A stretch of DNA of 64,000 bases, taken from positions 3,038,001-3,102,000 of the forward strand of contig CAUWAG010000020.1 in NCBI GenBank assembly GCA_963556695.1, in the 5' to 3' direction. Made by a program: the position numbers and the translations under genes. Positions 35,115-46,648 of this stretch are shown piece by piece (positions within the stretch are counted from its first letter, which is position 1; each line of letters opens with the position of its first letter). Source of the DNA: Anthostomella pinea (taxonomy: Eukaryota; Ascomycota; Sordariomycetes; Xylariales; Xylariaceae). A model generated the notes under the pieces. That model made no database searches and had not been told where the DNA came from. It saw nothing but the letters and a program-made list of their open reading frames with translations.

Positions 35115-36357
35115 CTAGTCAATGATGATGGTGTTCCTCGAGATCAGGACGTGCTCAACAACACAGCGACCACATGTATCCGGCTGGCAGACGAACACCT
35201 GCTGGTCCCTCACCTTGCTGTGTTGTGTCAACACCGCCGCTAGGGCGAGGCGAGCAACCCAGTTCATGTGGGATTTGGTGATCAGGATGCCCTCGGGAGT
35301 ATCGATAACCTGACCCCACGTCTCGAGAGCCATGCACTTACCAAAGGACCTATTCGAGTCTTCATGGGTGCATGGGGGCAAGTCGGAGGGGCGTTGGATG
35401 AGGGGGCCGTTGAGTGCCTTTAAAATGTCGACGTCCGCGGCCCAATCTCCCCCGTCCCGGACCTGGACGGCAGCCTCCAAGATCACGGCATATACACCCC
35501 TCTGGACGACTGCTCCGTCGTGCATTAGAGGAGACTCCCACTCAGTGAATGAGAGGTGCATTGATGTACGCCCAAAACAATCTTCCGGGCGCTCGTCAAA
35601 GGGAGATAAAGCCTGTATCGAGGTTCCAGGTGATAGATAGCTCACGTATTTCGGGCGAGGATGGCGAGGCTAAGACAGTGAGCCCAGGACGGCCAAGGTT
35701 TCCCGATAACCTAGTGAACTGGTAGTAGGGGTACCTCATAGCTGGGTCGTACACTATCTGATATCATCTTAATACCTGTTTGTAGTATACGGCTGAGGCC
35801 ACTTACCCTTCGCGGTACGTACAGGGAATCACCGGCCGACAATCCTACAACGTCCTTGAAATCGAGGTTTCCGAGGAAATCCTGTCCTGTTTCGAAGTAG
35901 CCGATAACGGACAACGCGCAACCATAGTCAGCGAAAAGCTGCCTGGCGTTCGGTTCAGTGAAGCCGCGATACCCCCAACCAGGGGGGACCGCCTGCCCCT
36001 TGACAACGGTTGATACCGCTGGACTGCTAGAGGTCTCTCCAAGATGCGAGACGAGATGGTAGCACCCTCGGTGGAAAGACTCGCATATGTTTTTCCAGCA
36101 AAAGACATCCAGAAGAAAGCAAGGTAAGCGGGGTCTGACATAACACACATATGTTGCTTCAACTTGTCACCTCGTTGGTAGCCTGGCCGAGGGCAGCTTG
36201 CATCCGCCCGATAGCCAGTGAACCAGCCATGGTGTCGGCGCAAAAAGACGAGCTGCTGAGGCACTTCGGAATGCTTTGCCTCGAAAAGAGAGGAGAGAAG
36301 TTGAATTCTGCAAAGAGAGATGAGCGCCGAGAGCTGAGGACTGCCGTACTCTTTCAC
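35115..36357 (-). CDS. Unknown fungal protein, multi-exon, possibly frameshifted
   Basis: I do not recognise a named domain, but several segments read as one protein. One exon (36026-35807) ends with FADYGCALSVIGYFETGQDF and GLSAGDSLYVPRR. A 49-nt intron (35806-35758, GTAAGT...ATCAG) follows. The next exon begins IVYDPAMRYPYYQFTRLSGN and continues through NLGRPGLTVLASPSSPEIRE. The C-terminal frame then gives FGRTSMHLSFTEWESPLM, a Cys/His-containing stretch, NWVARLALAAVLTQHS and VCQPDTCGRC, ending at 35115. Joining the last two frames needs removal of one C from the CCC read on the minus strand (plus 35601-35603), or a 64-nt intron with a weak acceptor. Upstream, KEYGSPQLSALISLCRIQLL and nearby sequence (to about 36357) probably belong to earlier exons, but their boundaries are not settled. 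Length and layout resemble conserved hypothetical proteins of plant-associated fungi; no function is claimed. Confidence 0.5.
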
Positions 36358-37633
36358 AAGCAGCCCTGGCCATCTTGTAAGATCGTGGTTGCCTGCCCGT
36401 GGCGTCCCTCAGCCTGCATGACAAGCCGTTGGATTTCACCTCCGGCAAATCAAACCAATGTGGAATATGCACTTTCAATGTGACTCTGCACATGTACTCG
36501 AGACTGCTGTGCAACTCCACAATCCCAGGTCGGCCCAATGGCAAACATTCGGATATCGAGGTATCGCCAGATTGGCCGGGCTTACTGTCTCGACAGGGTT
36601 AATCAGGACCTCAAGCCCCAAAGAGAGATAAGTCGATTGTGTCGACCAGGGCGAAACTCGAGCGTGACCTCTGAGTGCCATGTAGGCAAGCCAATGTGCA
36701 GAAGCACTGCCAAAGACAGATATTTGGATCTTCTGGGCTGCTTCGAGTACGGTACCTCTCGTGCTTCAGTCTCTGGGAGTCAAGTCGCTACCGTTGCATA
36801 CTGTGGAAAGTTCAGTGATTCTCCCATACTGTTAGAAATGTGAAGGGTACGTGAATACCTACTTCGATCCGAGGCGGAGATGTCTCTGTTGCTGTAGGTA
36901 TACCGTTATCCCCAAGCCATACTTCCTGATTGCCCAACCTGTCAATACCCGTCTGAGGCGTCGAGAACATGCTTCGCCACACGGCCGGTAAGGCCGCGTG
37001 TCGTCGCAAACATCCCATGGTCGATGAAGGTCTCACGGCAAGGCTGCGCTGAAGGCACAAACAAGTGGGGCTCGCTCAGTATAGCTCGAAATCGCTTCTA
37101 ATCCCCGAGCTGAGACATAATGGTCAATCCGCGTCCCAGGGTCTGACTTCTTCCACAGCGGCTTCTCAGCCTCCTTTAAGCGAATCCGCGCTGTTATCAA
37201 TCAGGCCGTTGGAAGCCGCAGAACGGGAACCACAACGCGCGCTACATCTCAGCACGTGTGGTCAGATTCGCCAGATGGGCACACGGATTCAAAGCACGAG
37301 TCCTTCGAGATTCTGGGACATTTCAGCTGTTGACAAAAATGGACCGAATGATCGCGGCTTACACTCAGTTTCATATCGCTGCGTGATCCCGCACGTGGGC
37401 GGTGCTGGATTGAAGTCGGAAAATGCTAGCGAATATGACAAACAACCTTCACAAGCAACATAAACATGCCCAATGTTATATCTGTATAATGACGACTCTG
37501 GAATCTCTTCGGATGGGGTCTGAGAGCTTAGTTCAAATAGCTTATAGCTTATAGCAGAACATCACGAACCGAAAACCACCAGCCCCAAAGCCCCTGACAG
37601 GATCAGAATCCCCAAGTGAAGATCACAGCTACC
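36358..37633. other. Region with possible first exons of the minus-strand unknown gene
   Basis: Protein-like minus-strand pieces occur near 37020-36860 (MGCLRRHAALPAVWRSMFST) and 36830-36770 (YGRITELSTVCNGSDL after a TAACAG acceptor). They could be leading exons of the gene ending at 35115 or part of another decayed gene. No continuous model could be built. Confidence 0.3.
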
Positions 37634-38391
37634 ATGACGGAGTTCAGGCAAGACCGCTTATCACCATTACCACCACCATCGTCCGGACCACCGAGCTACA
37701 CAGAGCGGGCACGCCCACGCCCACGCCCCCCAGCTCTCCCACCGAGACCAGCAAGCCAGACACAACAAGGTTTACCATCACACTCGCAGCAGTCACGCCC
37801 GCCAGCCCTTCCACCAAGACCACCGCCGCCGTCATACACCCTACTCGCACCAACGCACGCCAAACCACCACCACCACCGCTCCCACCACGCCCCTCACAA
37901 CCCCCCTGACAACCCATTTTTCAGACCCACTAACAACCCACCGCCGCCTGACCCGCGCCCTAACGCGCGACACGTTAGGCTCCCTGATATCGACCTCGCG
38001 CGCAATCTTCGACGACCTGGGCGTCGTGGGCAACGCGACGGACGGCTGGCTGGACCACGCGGGGGAGTGGATCGCGGAGCAGATTGGAGCCAGCGTGCTC
38101 GGGGACGTGGTGGTGGAGGTGCCGAGCCTGCTGAGCCTCGTGATCGAGGACGCGACAGGGCGCGCCGCGATCGGGGCCGTGGAGTTTGCGTCGGGGATCG
38201 CAAGCGCGCCGACCGATTTCCTGGCACAGGAGGTGCTGGGCCTGCTGACGACGGATGACGTGGCGGCGGCCGGCACCGAGAGGCTGGTCGACGCCATGCT
38301 GGAGCGGCTGATCGATGGCGGTCTCGATCGGTATGTGCGCTGGAATGCAAGCGAGGACGGGGAAAAGAAGAGGAAGATCAAGAGTCACTAG
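37634..38391 (+). CDS. Proline-rich protein with Ala-rich C-terminal half (gene model ambiguous)
   Basis: Function unknown. From ATG 37634 (context ACCATGA) the first frame encodes a Pro-rich, SH3-ligand-like N-terminus with the motif RPPALPPRP twice, stopping at 37909. A second frame, open from before 37741 to 38391, encodes LTRALTRDTLGSLISTSRAI and a helical Ala/Gly/Leu-rich domain ending in a basic tail (KKRKIKSH). Two explanations join them. One is an intron 37770-37924 (donor GTTTAC, cctgac branch, TTTTTCAG acceptor), which is in frame but removes the second Pro repeat. The other is one missing C in the C6 run 37901-37906, which would give an uninterrupted 252-residue product keeping both repeats. 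The intron signals are good, so I do not call it broken. A 245-codon antisense frame is a shadow. Confidence 0.6.
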
Positions 38392-39809
38392 TGGAAGAAA
38401 GAAGACCAGTCGGGTAGTAGGACATGACATATATCAGAAGTTTCGAGCCGTCTTTTGTATGTCGTGAAGGATTAGGAACAGTTTTCGACAAGTACCACGG
38501 GGGCCGATGCGCTTCCTAACCGGTCAATCTACTCACCTGCATACGGAGTAAGCAAGGACGATTCCTAGAATATAAACTGGGCTCCGACCTACCAGTCAAG
38601 CTGCTAGCCAGCCCGCGAGGTCATTTTTGGGCTTCCTCGTCGTGGACAACGTCCATATGCGTTGCGGCGGTGGAAGAGCCAGCAAATTATAAAGAGCACC
38701 AGGCAAATCCAAGTTGGGAGGAATAGGTCCGCTTCGTTCAGTTTTTTCTTATTCGTACATAAAACACCACAATCACTCTGCTTTTGTTTCTCCTTTTAGC
38801 GAGAAAGTCTAGTCGAGGTGAAAAGATCGCCTTTCCGAGGCGCCTTCACCATTCATCCCACTCCCGGAGACATGCAAATGAGAAAGACCTTGAGCCTAAT
38901 CCTTTTGTCTAGCAAAGAAGAAAATGCCAACGTCATCGAGCTTGCAGAGCGCGCAGGGTCAGTGGGTATTGCTATGCCTAGCATCCAGGCAGACCAAATG
39001 AAGCGTAGTAAAACCACGCAAACTGTATATGGCGACTCATATTCTGCCCTCGTAGATCCCCGCATCTCCTGCCGTAAGCACAGGAAGAATTGGCGACCAT
39101 TGTTCTCCCCTCGCGGAGGAACACCGTTGTGTGTAGAGATTAGCGTCCCAGGTATGACGAGTCCAAGATCTCCATTCAAGAGCCGTGGCGAAAATCGATG
39201 AAATCAAATAGCCATCCATGGTCATGCATGGCAAGTAGTGTGCAAGGTATTTTGTTTCGCGCCGAGATCGTGCGAGACAGGAGTTCAGGTACGCAGACCT
39301 GATTTCCGAGCCATCCGGTAATGGCTTTGGCTTGGAAGTTGACGAATGGGGACCAGATCCATGCGTCAATTGTAGCCACTCTGAGGTCCCTCAGCTCGCC
39401 GGTATAAAGGTTCAAGAGTGGACGTTTGAGAATGATTTGTGTGAGATGTGCCATACAGAGAACACATGTCCCGTGGCTTGAATACACAAGTACCGAGAGT
39501 GAGGGTTTGTGGGTATGACCAGTATGAGTCTGGGCAGCACATGAGTGAAGACCCCGTATCCCCACAGGGCGACAGCGAACTTCGTAACGTGATCGATGGT
39601 ACTGATGTGGAGTATTTCTCATGAAGGTGAAGTAGCATATCAGAATAATTGCAGGAAGAGTAGGATCCTTGGAGGCCTGCCAACACCTTGGAATATTGGA
39701 GGTCATGCGCTATTACCACTGACCATCTGTGGTAAGCCTCTCACGCTTGACCTTGTCTTGGACGAACACCATGACATATGGCATGCATGAGGCGAGTAAC
39801 AGGGCAGAC
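38392..39809. other. Intergenic region before the LARP1-like gene 3' end
   Basis: Short frames on both strands (a 127-codon plus frame at 38818-39201 and minus frames at 39037-39706), none recognised and none linked by convincing splice sites. Confidence 0.35.
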
Positions 39810-42524
39810 CTAATGGCCTTCATTGCCTTCGCGGACACCGTTCGTCACTGCAAGGTCAGGTTGCGAGACGTCATTGTCCATGTGTGCAGTACCATTCGGC
39901 AGAGACGCAGTGTCTCGATCGTGCGAAGAGCCCCACCCATTCTGCAAGTGGGTAGTCGAGGCATCTGGAGCTTGATCTGGGAATCCGAAGCCTCCTCCCG
40001 GAGAGAACTCAGGTACGGTGGCAGACAGCTGGGACTGGGATGGCCGAACGTGACCATTGAAACCGTTGCTCGTGGGGGATGACATAGAGTTACCGTTTGT
40101 ATAAGGAACAAACGTAGAGTTCATTGCAGCTGGTGAGAACATGTGACCATCAGTGGCATATGGCGGTGGCATCGTTGGGCGGTTGAAGCGGTCGTAGTAT
40201 TGCCAACTTGAAGGTCCGTCATTCTGGGCAGAGACATCTCTCTCCTCAATTGGGTTGACCCATTTATCCCATCCGTCCCGACGTCGCACTCGTTCTACAT
40301 TGTCCAGTCCGATGACAATATCGACGACTGGTGAGTCTTGACAGGCCGCGCGGATGAGATCGTAGTTGCCGCCCAGTTCTCGCATTCGTTTGAACCCAGC
40401 AATGATGCGTAAGAGAACAAAGCCCTGAGAGTCCATGTGTTTTCTCAGGAAAATGTCCTTGAGGAGGTTATCGAGTGAGAAGTAATATTCAATCTGCGCC
40501 TGAACGAGCTGGTAGGTAGGGGCATCCGGATAAGGCGAAGTCCCGGGCGGAAGATACATTGCAGGGTCATAGGCCGGCGGCATGCTCATTGGCGGCAGGG
40601 TGGGCAGTCTTCCATTTGGCTGCCTCTGTGACTGCTGTGAGCGACTTCCCATTGAACCATGCTTGCGACCATGATTGCCCGAGGGCTGGGGCGGAAACTG
40701 GCCGTTATAAGGCACCTGGTACCCAGGCGAGAAGGACTGGACAGCTTGTCGAGGTGGGAGATTTGTCGGGTACTGGGCCATAGGAAGACCTGGCGTATAA
40801 GAGGAGGACGGCGCGTGGTGAGAGAAGCCGTTGGTGTTGCCCGAGTTGGGGTAACCTCCACGACCTCGGCCGCCTCCTCTAGGGCGATCGCTCTGTCTGT
40901 GGTTGACACCATTCTGTCCCTGACTGATGCTCTGGCCTCGGATGTCCCTTTGCCCCTCGGCAAACTTTGCACCATCCTCAAGAGGTTGGTTGGCGTTGGT
41001 GTTGGCATTAGCATTGCGAGGTGGGTGCTGGTTATTCAGACCGTTGACCATGCCCGCCTGGTTGTGCTTCGACCATTCTGCCTTTTGAGATTCCTGAAAG
41101 TACCAGTCAGCAACATGATCATGCTGTATGGGTTGATCAACAAGCCAAAAACTCACCGTGGATACTTCTCTAGAAGTCTTGGAGCTGTCCGGCTGTCCGG
41201 CATGCTTCCGTGCGTCTCGAGGCACTGCAGAATCGACCGAGCCGCGCTTAGCAACAGGGTTGGTTTGGGAGCTAGTTCCGTTATCTCGAATACGGTCTGG
41301 AAAATGGTCAGTGTCCGTAGCTGATGGATGAGGTTGTCCTCGCTCACCAGTCGAGTTGCCCGCGTTGTAGTGTCCTCCGGTCGCAGCATCTCTTCCGCCA
41401 CGGGAACCACCAGTACGTCCGCCACGTCCGCCTCTGAGAGGCATAGGAGTCTCCCAGTTAACAGTGGGAGTGAAGTCAACTTTTTCCCACTTCTTGTTCT
41501 GGCGTGGCTTATTAGGGCCGGACTCATCCTTTTCCTCCTTCTCGGAGTTTTCGGACTGAGTTGAGGTCTTCATTCCAACTGCTGCTGTTTCTGGGGTTGG
41601 CCATGCAGATGAGTTGTTTTCCAGGGATGTCATGGCCGGGAAGGTAGGTTGTCCGTCCTTCTCGCTAGCCCTTCCACCTCTTGGTGCAGCTCGTCGAGGC
41701 CCTTGACTGCCATTGGTTCTAGTCATGTCAGTCTCCTTCTTCGGACCCTTGGCTGCATTGGATGAGGGCTTGCTATGTACGGCGCCCATCTCTGATCCGC
41801 CATTGAGGGTGAAGCCTTGTCTTGATTCAGCGTAGACGGGGGCAGGGCCGCTAGCCAGGGAATCACCGTTTGTCATGCCCGTGGGCCGAAGCTGCCGGGC
41901 CGGCGAAGATGCCGTCTTGGACTTGGCTTGGGCTCTCTGTGTCCATGGGTTGACCACCGGTATGGGTGCTTCGGACAGCTCGACTTTCGGGGGCACAATT
42001 TCTTTCTTGTCTGCGGCCTCATCCGCATCTGAGTCTTTCTCAGCGACGTGCTTGCCCTTCTTCCCTTTTCTGCCTTTCTTGCTATCGCTGCTATCTGCTG
42101 CATGCGAGTTGGCATTTAGGCCTCGTCCTCGCTTCTCATTGGGTTGCGGTACGACGTCATCCGAAGGCTTCTCTCCAGGCTTCGAGGAGTGTATGGATCC
42201 AGCGACAGAGCTCGAGGCAGTCGCTTCATCATTCGTTGACTTCGATTCTGTACCGTTGGTCAGGGGCATACCATCTGGCTTGGCAGACGTGTCTCGAGTG
42301 CTGTTCGCAGCATCAGCATCATTCGATGCAGCGACGGACGGGGCTCGCGTGCTTGTTGCAGTCGGATCGTGATTCTGGGTACTGGTTGTCGAAGCTGCTT
42401 GGCTTGAGCTGGATTGAATACCAGCAACTTGAGTGGCTGATTGGCCTTTTGCGGCCTGGGCATATGAAAAGGTCGCAGGGCCCGACATTGCTTCCGAATT
42501 GGCACTGGCAGTGACTGAAGACAT
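39810..42524 (-). CDS. La-motif RNA-binding protein, LARP1/Sro9/Slr1-like
   Basis: La-related proteins of this type bind mRNA and influence translation and stability of ribosomal-protein and other messages. Translation starts at the Met of MSSVTASANSEA (42524), followed by the conserved TFSYAQAAKGQS; the open frame extends 75 codons further upstream but without homology. One 63-nt in-frame intron, 41156-41094 (GTGAGT...TTTCAG), separates SREVST from ESQKAEWSK. Spliced length is 883 residues. The long N-terminal part is low-complexity Ser/Thr/Ala-rich with Lys-rich (KKGRKGKKGKH) and RGG-rich (RGGRGGRTGGSRGGRD) tracts that can also bind RNA. The La motif is at about plus-strand 40510-40270: YQLVQAQIEYYFSLDNLLKD, IFLRKHMDSQGFVLLRIIAG, FKRMRELG, DGWDKWVNP. 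No DM15 repeats follow, so it is closer to yeast Sro9/Slr1 than to animal LARP1. The ending GVREGNEGH is complete. Confidence 0.92.
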   Translation of the reverse strand: MSSVTASANSEAMSGPATFSYAQAAKGQSATQVAGIQSSSSQAASTTSTQNHDPTATSTRAPSVAASNDADAANSTRDTSAKPDGMPLTNGTESKSTNDEATASSSVAGSIHSSKPGEKPSDDVVPQPNEKRGRGLNANSHAADSSDSKKGRKGKKGKHVAEKDSDADEAADKKEIVPPKVELSEAPIPVVNPWTQRAQAKSKTASSPARQLRPTGMTNGDSLASGPAPVYAESRQGFTLNGGSEMGAVHSKPSSNAAKGPKKETDMTRTNGSQGPRRAAPRGGRASEKDGQPTFPAMTSLENNSSAWPTPETAAVGMKTSTQSENSEKEEKDESGPNKPRQNKKWEKVDFTPTVNWETPMPLRGGRGGRTGGSRGGRDAATGGHYNAGNSTGERGQPHPSATDTDHFPDRIRDNGTSSQTNPVAKRGSVDSAVPRDARKHAGQPDSSKTSREVSTVSFWLVDQPIQHDHVADWYFQESQKAEWSKHNQAGMVNGLNNQHPPRNANANTNANQPLEDGAKFAEGQRDIRGQSISQGQNGVNHRQSDRPRGGGRGRGGYPNSGNTNGFSHHAPSSSYTPGLPMAQYPTNLPPRQAVQSFSPGYQVPYNGQFPPQPSGNHGRKHGSMGSRSQQSQRQPNGRLPTLPPMSMPPAYDPAMYLPPGTSPYPDAPTYQLVQAQIEYYFSLDNLLKDIFLRKHMDSQGFVLLRIIAGFKRMRELGGNYDLIRAACQDSPVVDIVIGLDNVERVRRRDGWDKWVNPIEERDVSAQNDGPSSWQYYDRFNRPTMPPPYATDGHMFSPAAMNSTFVPYTNGNSMSSPTSNGFNGHVRPSQSQLSATVPEFSPGGGFGFPDQAPDASTTHLQNGWGSSHDRDTASLPNGTAHMDNDVSQPDLAVTNGVREGNEGH

Positions 42525-45500
42525 GCTTTGTGACTGAACTGACGGCAGCCTAGGGAAGTGAGGTGGTCTGCCGTGTACCTCGGAAAGTACTCTGACCACT
42601 TCCACCAACACACCAAGGGACTCAACCGCCCTAGAGCACCTCAGCTGCAAAGGGTTGCCTGGCGCACAAGTCGCAGAAGCTGGTCGCGCGTCGGGTGGTG
42701 GGAGAGGCTCCTCGGTCCAAGAGACCAGGCCGTTGGGGTGGATGGTCAACGACTATGTCGTTAACAGGTCGAGGCCGTTGTTGGGACTCGAAAGAGTCAA
42801 GCGGCAGAGTCTGATGATGGTGGTGCGGGATAGGTGACAGAAAAGGAATTGCAGGAGGAAGCGTACAGCAACGGCAATCAATCCTCGAAGGGGATGCGGG
42901 GTGCAATCAGTGTTGCTTGACGCACCTCAGCCGGTGAAGTCGCGGAAAAGATGGTGCACGATGGGACCGGTGGAGGGCAGAGAGGGTGCAGTAGACGACT
43001 GCTGCCAGCAACGGGAACGATGAGGTCTGTGTTGGCTGAACGGTGGTGGTGTGTCTGGTGGGAGAGGTAGGAGGATTGAAAGTGTGCGAGAGATGTGAAA
43101 AAAATTATGGACTGGAGAAACGTGCCAGCTATCCGAAGATGACTGTGCTAAAGTTAGGTGGTCCAGGTGGTCCAGGTGGTCCAGGTACCGCAGTAACTGA
43201 GGCGCGGACGTTGTTTGGTAGGTACACAAGTACTCTTGGTAGGTCCTGTAGGCTGTAGCAGGCAGCTGGAGCGGACCGAACAAGATGGGGCCCAAGGTAC
43301 AGGTAGAACCGAGTGACCTGCTCGCGGTGCGTGTTGTGTACGCTGCGTTGTGTTTGAGTCCGACCGAGGAAGAGTGATTAAGAGTTCATCCAGTGCAGAA
43401 TGTCGACGAGGTAGCAAACAGGGTGTCGCGTAGGGTACGCAGAGGCAGATGCCGACCTGGAGGCACACGGAAGATGAATGTGAGGACCGGAACGAACAAT
43501 GACACCGGAGAGGGCAAGTAGGGAGGAGGTAGGAGGTAGTAGCTTGTCAGAGCAAGAGGCGATGACTAGTCACGCCAATTGTTCGTCTTTCTTGCCCACG
43601 ACCGCTAAATATTGTTGTGCGTGTGCTGCACAGTCAGGTCAGGGTGCTCTGCAGGATGCGAGAATTGCAGGTAGTGAGGTGAGAGAGTGCAATTGAAGGT
43701 TTGTGTGCGCCGCATGAAGGGTTTTCGCTGCGCTGCATAAGGTCAGGCAGCGTTGGGAAAAAATAAGTTTTTTTTTCCTTTGGTCCCTGGCGGCTCCGGT
43801 GAAGCAGGCGTCACTCGAATTGCATATTAATTTAGACGTTGGGTCCGTGGTGGAAACCTCCGCCGCTACAGGACATAGTGCGTGCATCCAATTTTCAATA
43901 TATGGGGAAATTCGGATGAAGTAGGCCTGATACTGCTGCCATAGGAACCCCCAGCCTGCGTTACCAAGGTCAAAGGAATAGTAATACTGATAAGTTGTGA
44001 CCTCATTAGTCGTGAGCATGTCACATCACCGTTGGACTCATCAGTGCAAACAAGCCGCGGCATGGACGTTAGTGGCGATTTAACAGTGCTTTTAGGGAGG
44101 TGCCAGGGCGCCCTTTCCACCCCGCCATTGATACATATAGGTACTGCCTGTTACTCTGTTACTGCTTTCCATACTTGTACCTATTCCCAACTTACGACTC
44201 CATGAAAGTCATCAATGCACTCTCACGTGTGTATGATACACAGCTTCACCAAAGGCAAGTAAGTCTAGGTGATCAGCCATGAGCTGATTCATTGATGGTG
44301 AAAGGGCTCTGCTCACAGGAACTCTGACGATGTAGTGGGCCTGGAATCACTGGTAACACGGAAACACATCAGGTAACAACGGCCTTGTGCCAGTCAACAT
44401 TACCCAGCAGTGAGTGAAGCATCGAGGATACAGATGAGAATGTCACTTGACAGAGGGTCATGGCCTATTGCAAGCCCAAGATCGTACACATGATGATACA
44501 GTTGCAGAGCTGATTATCTGAAGGCTCCTGTCCCACTTCATCCAACACTGACTCTAGGTGGTCGATCCTTTAGTCACTGGCAATCACCGTTCAGAGCTTC
44601 CATTCATAATACACGTAACCTAGGTAGCTACCTAATTGTCAGCCATCGCTTGGTCCAGACAGGCAGGCAGTCTATCACAAGGGAAGAAGCCCGTGCAGGC
44701 TTCGTATTATTACTACCCTGTGCCCATCCAAACGCGCCGGGGCCCCGTGGGAACCGGACAGCTTGCCAGTTCGCATCACAGCTTGTGGCAGTTGATGATG
44801 ACTCCAGTGACGAATCCCCAGCCTGGTGTCATCTCACGATGAGCAATTTACGTGCTACCAGAACATACCTAGAACACCCGCGAGTGGCAGCGTCCGGGGA
44901 TTGAGGTAGTTTTGTGTAAGTCTCAATCGGCAGGTGTTTCCGTCCAATGTTGTGATCCATGGGGGGTAGATGCGTCTTTAGGTAATTGTGTAAGTCGAGG
45001 CGAGCGCAGTCCGGCCCCTACCTGGAAGCCATCCCAACCCATCCTTTCCGGAGTCTTGTCCCTGATTCCTCGCGGACTGCGTAGAACACTTATTAAATAT
45101 GCTCCATGTTCCTTGATCTCATCAAGGTAGGTATCCTCCGCGCGGGGAAAGTGTGGTCTTGACATCCGGTAGACAAATGTCAAGGAAGAGAGCTCCTCCG
45201 GCAGCCAATCATATTTGCCCATTTTTACCCCTCCAACCACTCTGGAGCCCCGCCCCTGAACATCGCGAGCAGGAGAACCGATTTCCAACATTATAGTCCG
45301 CAAGGGTGTCTCGCGTCTGCAAAGGCCAAATGGGAAGATAGGGCAATGAACCTAGCCATTTCTCGTCTATCTCATCATTGCCAATCAAGCTCGTGCTACC
45401 TCAGGGCGTATCCCACTCTATTCTTCCGGATGGCCTCGCGGGGCCAGACTTCCAGTGGCATGTCTCCATCCGGCGCGAGGCGCGAGCCGACAGAGCAAAT

Positions 45501-46648
45501 GAACAGGCCGTATTGGGCCGAGGCAGATGGCAGAAGCTGACTGATAGACTCAAGCGTTGAACAGAATCCATCATTTTCATAGGAGCTCTTGCTTTGTTTC
45601 GGAGAGCGCGTTATATCCCTGTTCCTTGAGTGCCCAGGTCGATTGTTCCTGACAGAGGGGCATCTCGGTAGGTCCTCCTTGGCTGAGACATGCCCAGCAA
45701 TGACGTCGATCCGGGGTATTTTAGAGACGCACAGCGTACCTGTGTAGAACTATTTGTAGTCCATGTGTTTGTCCGTGGACAAATAGACCATATGTGCCTG
45801 AATATCCACAGATCTCTACTGTTGGAGCGCACAGATGGGCACTACCCAGGAGAGCTCACCATTCTTTGAGGGCGCCGCAGTCATAGCCGAATTCGTCTGC
45901 GGTATAGTTCTACAAGAGTCCTCATTGGAGCGACGGAAGAGGCGGGTCCGATGTCTTGGCAAACGGATTTGACGTCGACGGGACGAGATCAGGACGGGAC
46001 GGGAGCATTGTACTGGAACGGCGAGGTTACGAGCACGTGCTACCCTAATCTGTGTTTCACAGTCACGTTCAGTACCGCGATGACCAGACTAATATGGGGG
46101 GAAATAAAAGGTACGGTAATAATAATAGATCCTCTTCTGTCACATGCTCATCACATGCCGCCAAAAAGCCCGCACAAAATCACATCAAGAAGCTTAACCC
46201 ATCGCTTCATTTGACACAAGATAATTTAATGACATCACTGATACCATGACGACTGGGCGCCAGTTCCATTACTGATGAATACGGTGGAGTTTACAGGCAT
46301 GTTCCTCTTGAGCGAACACGTGAGCTTCTAATGACGGATAAGAGGATCCTAGATAGACGCGATCAGCAAGGCAGAAGTGTCTCCCGGGAATGAAGTTGTG
46401 AGATCAGACCACAAGCGAGCCGCACATGACTACGTGGTCTGGTGTGGCGCTAGGCTGTCTCACTCAAGCAGCGGAAGTCTCCGAGTACACTCAGTTATAT
46501 AGGCATATCTTCTTTTTTGATTCAGATGACTTCGTGTTTGTGTTAGCTTCTGCCCAGCGGCCAACCGAAGGGCGATAGCCGGAGATCGAAGCAAGGCGCC
46601 TTCCAAATGCTATAGTGTTACAAGTCCGTGGTACAATTTGTCTGCAGT
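42525..46648. other. LARP1-like leader plus gene-poor region
   Basis: The first roughly 700-1,000 bases are probably the long 5' leader and promoter of the minus-strand LARP1-like gene. The remainder to SFT2 has no recognisable gene. It includes a 14-bp perfect palindrome TAGGTAGCTACCTA at 44621-44634. Confidence 0.45.
43157..43183. repeat. Three tandem copies of GGTGGTCCA
   Basis: A perfect 9-bp unit repeated three times in what is probably the LARP1-like leader or promoter; on the mRNA strand it reads TGGACCACC. Confidence 0.9.

Noticed and set aside
37644..38381. 245-codon minus-strand frame.
   Set aside because: Antisense shadow of the proline/alanine-rich plus-strand gene.
42525..42749. 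75 extra N-terminal codons of the LARP1-like frame.
   Set aside because: The sequence lacks similarity to the family start and looks like leader read in frame; the Met at 42524 precedes the conserved FSYAQAAKG.
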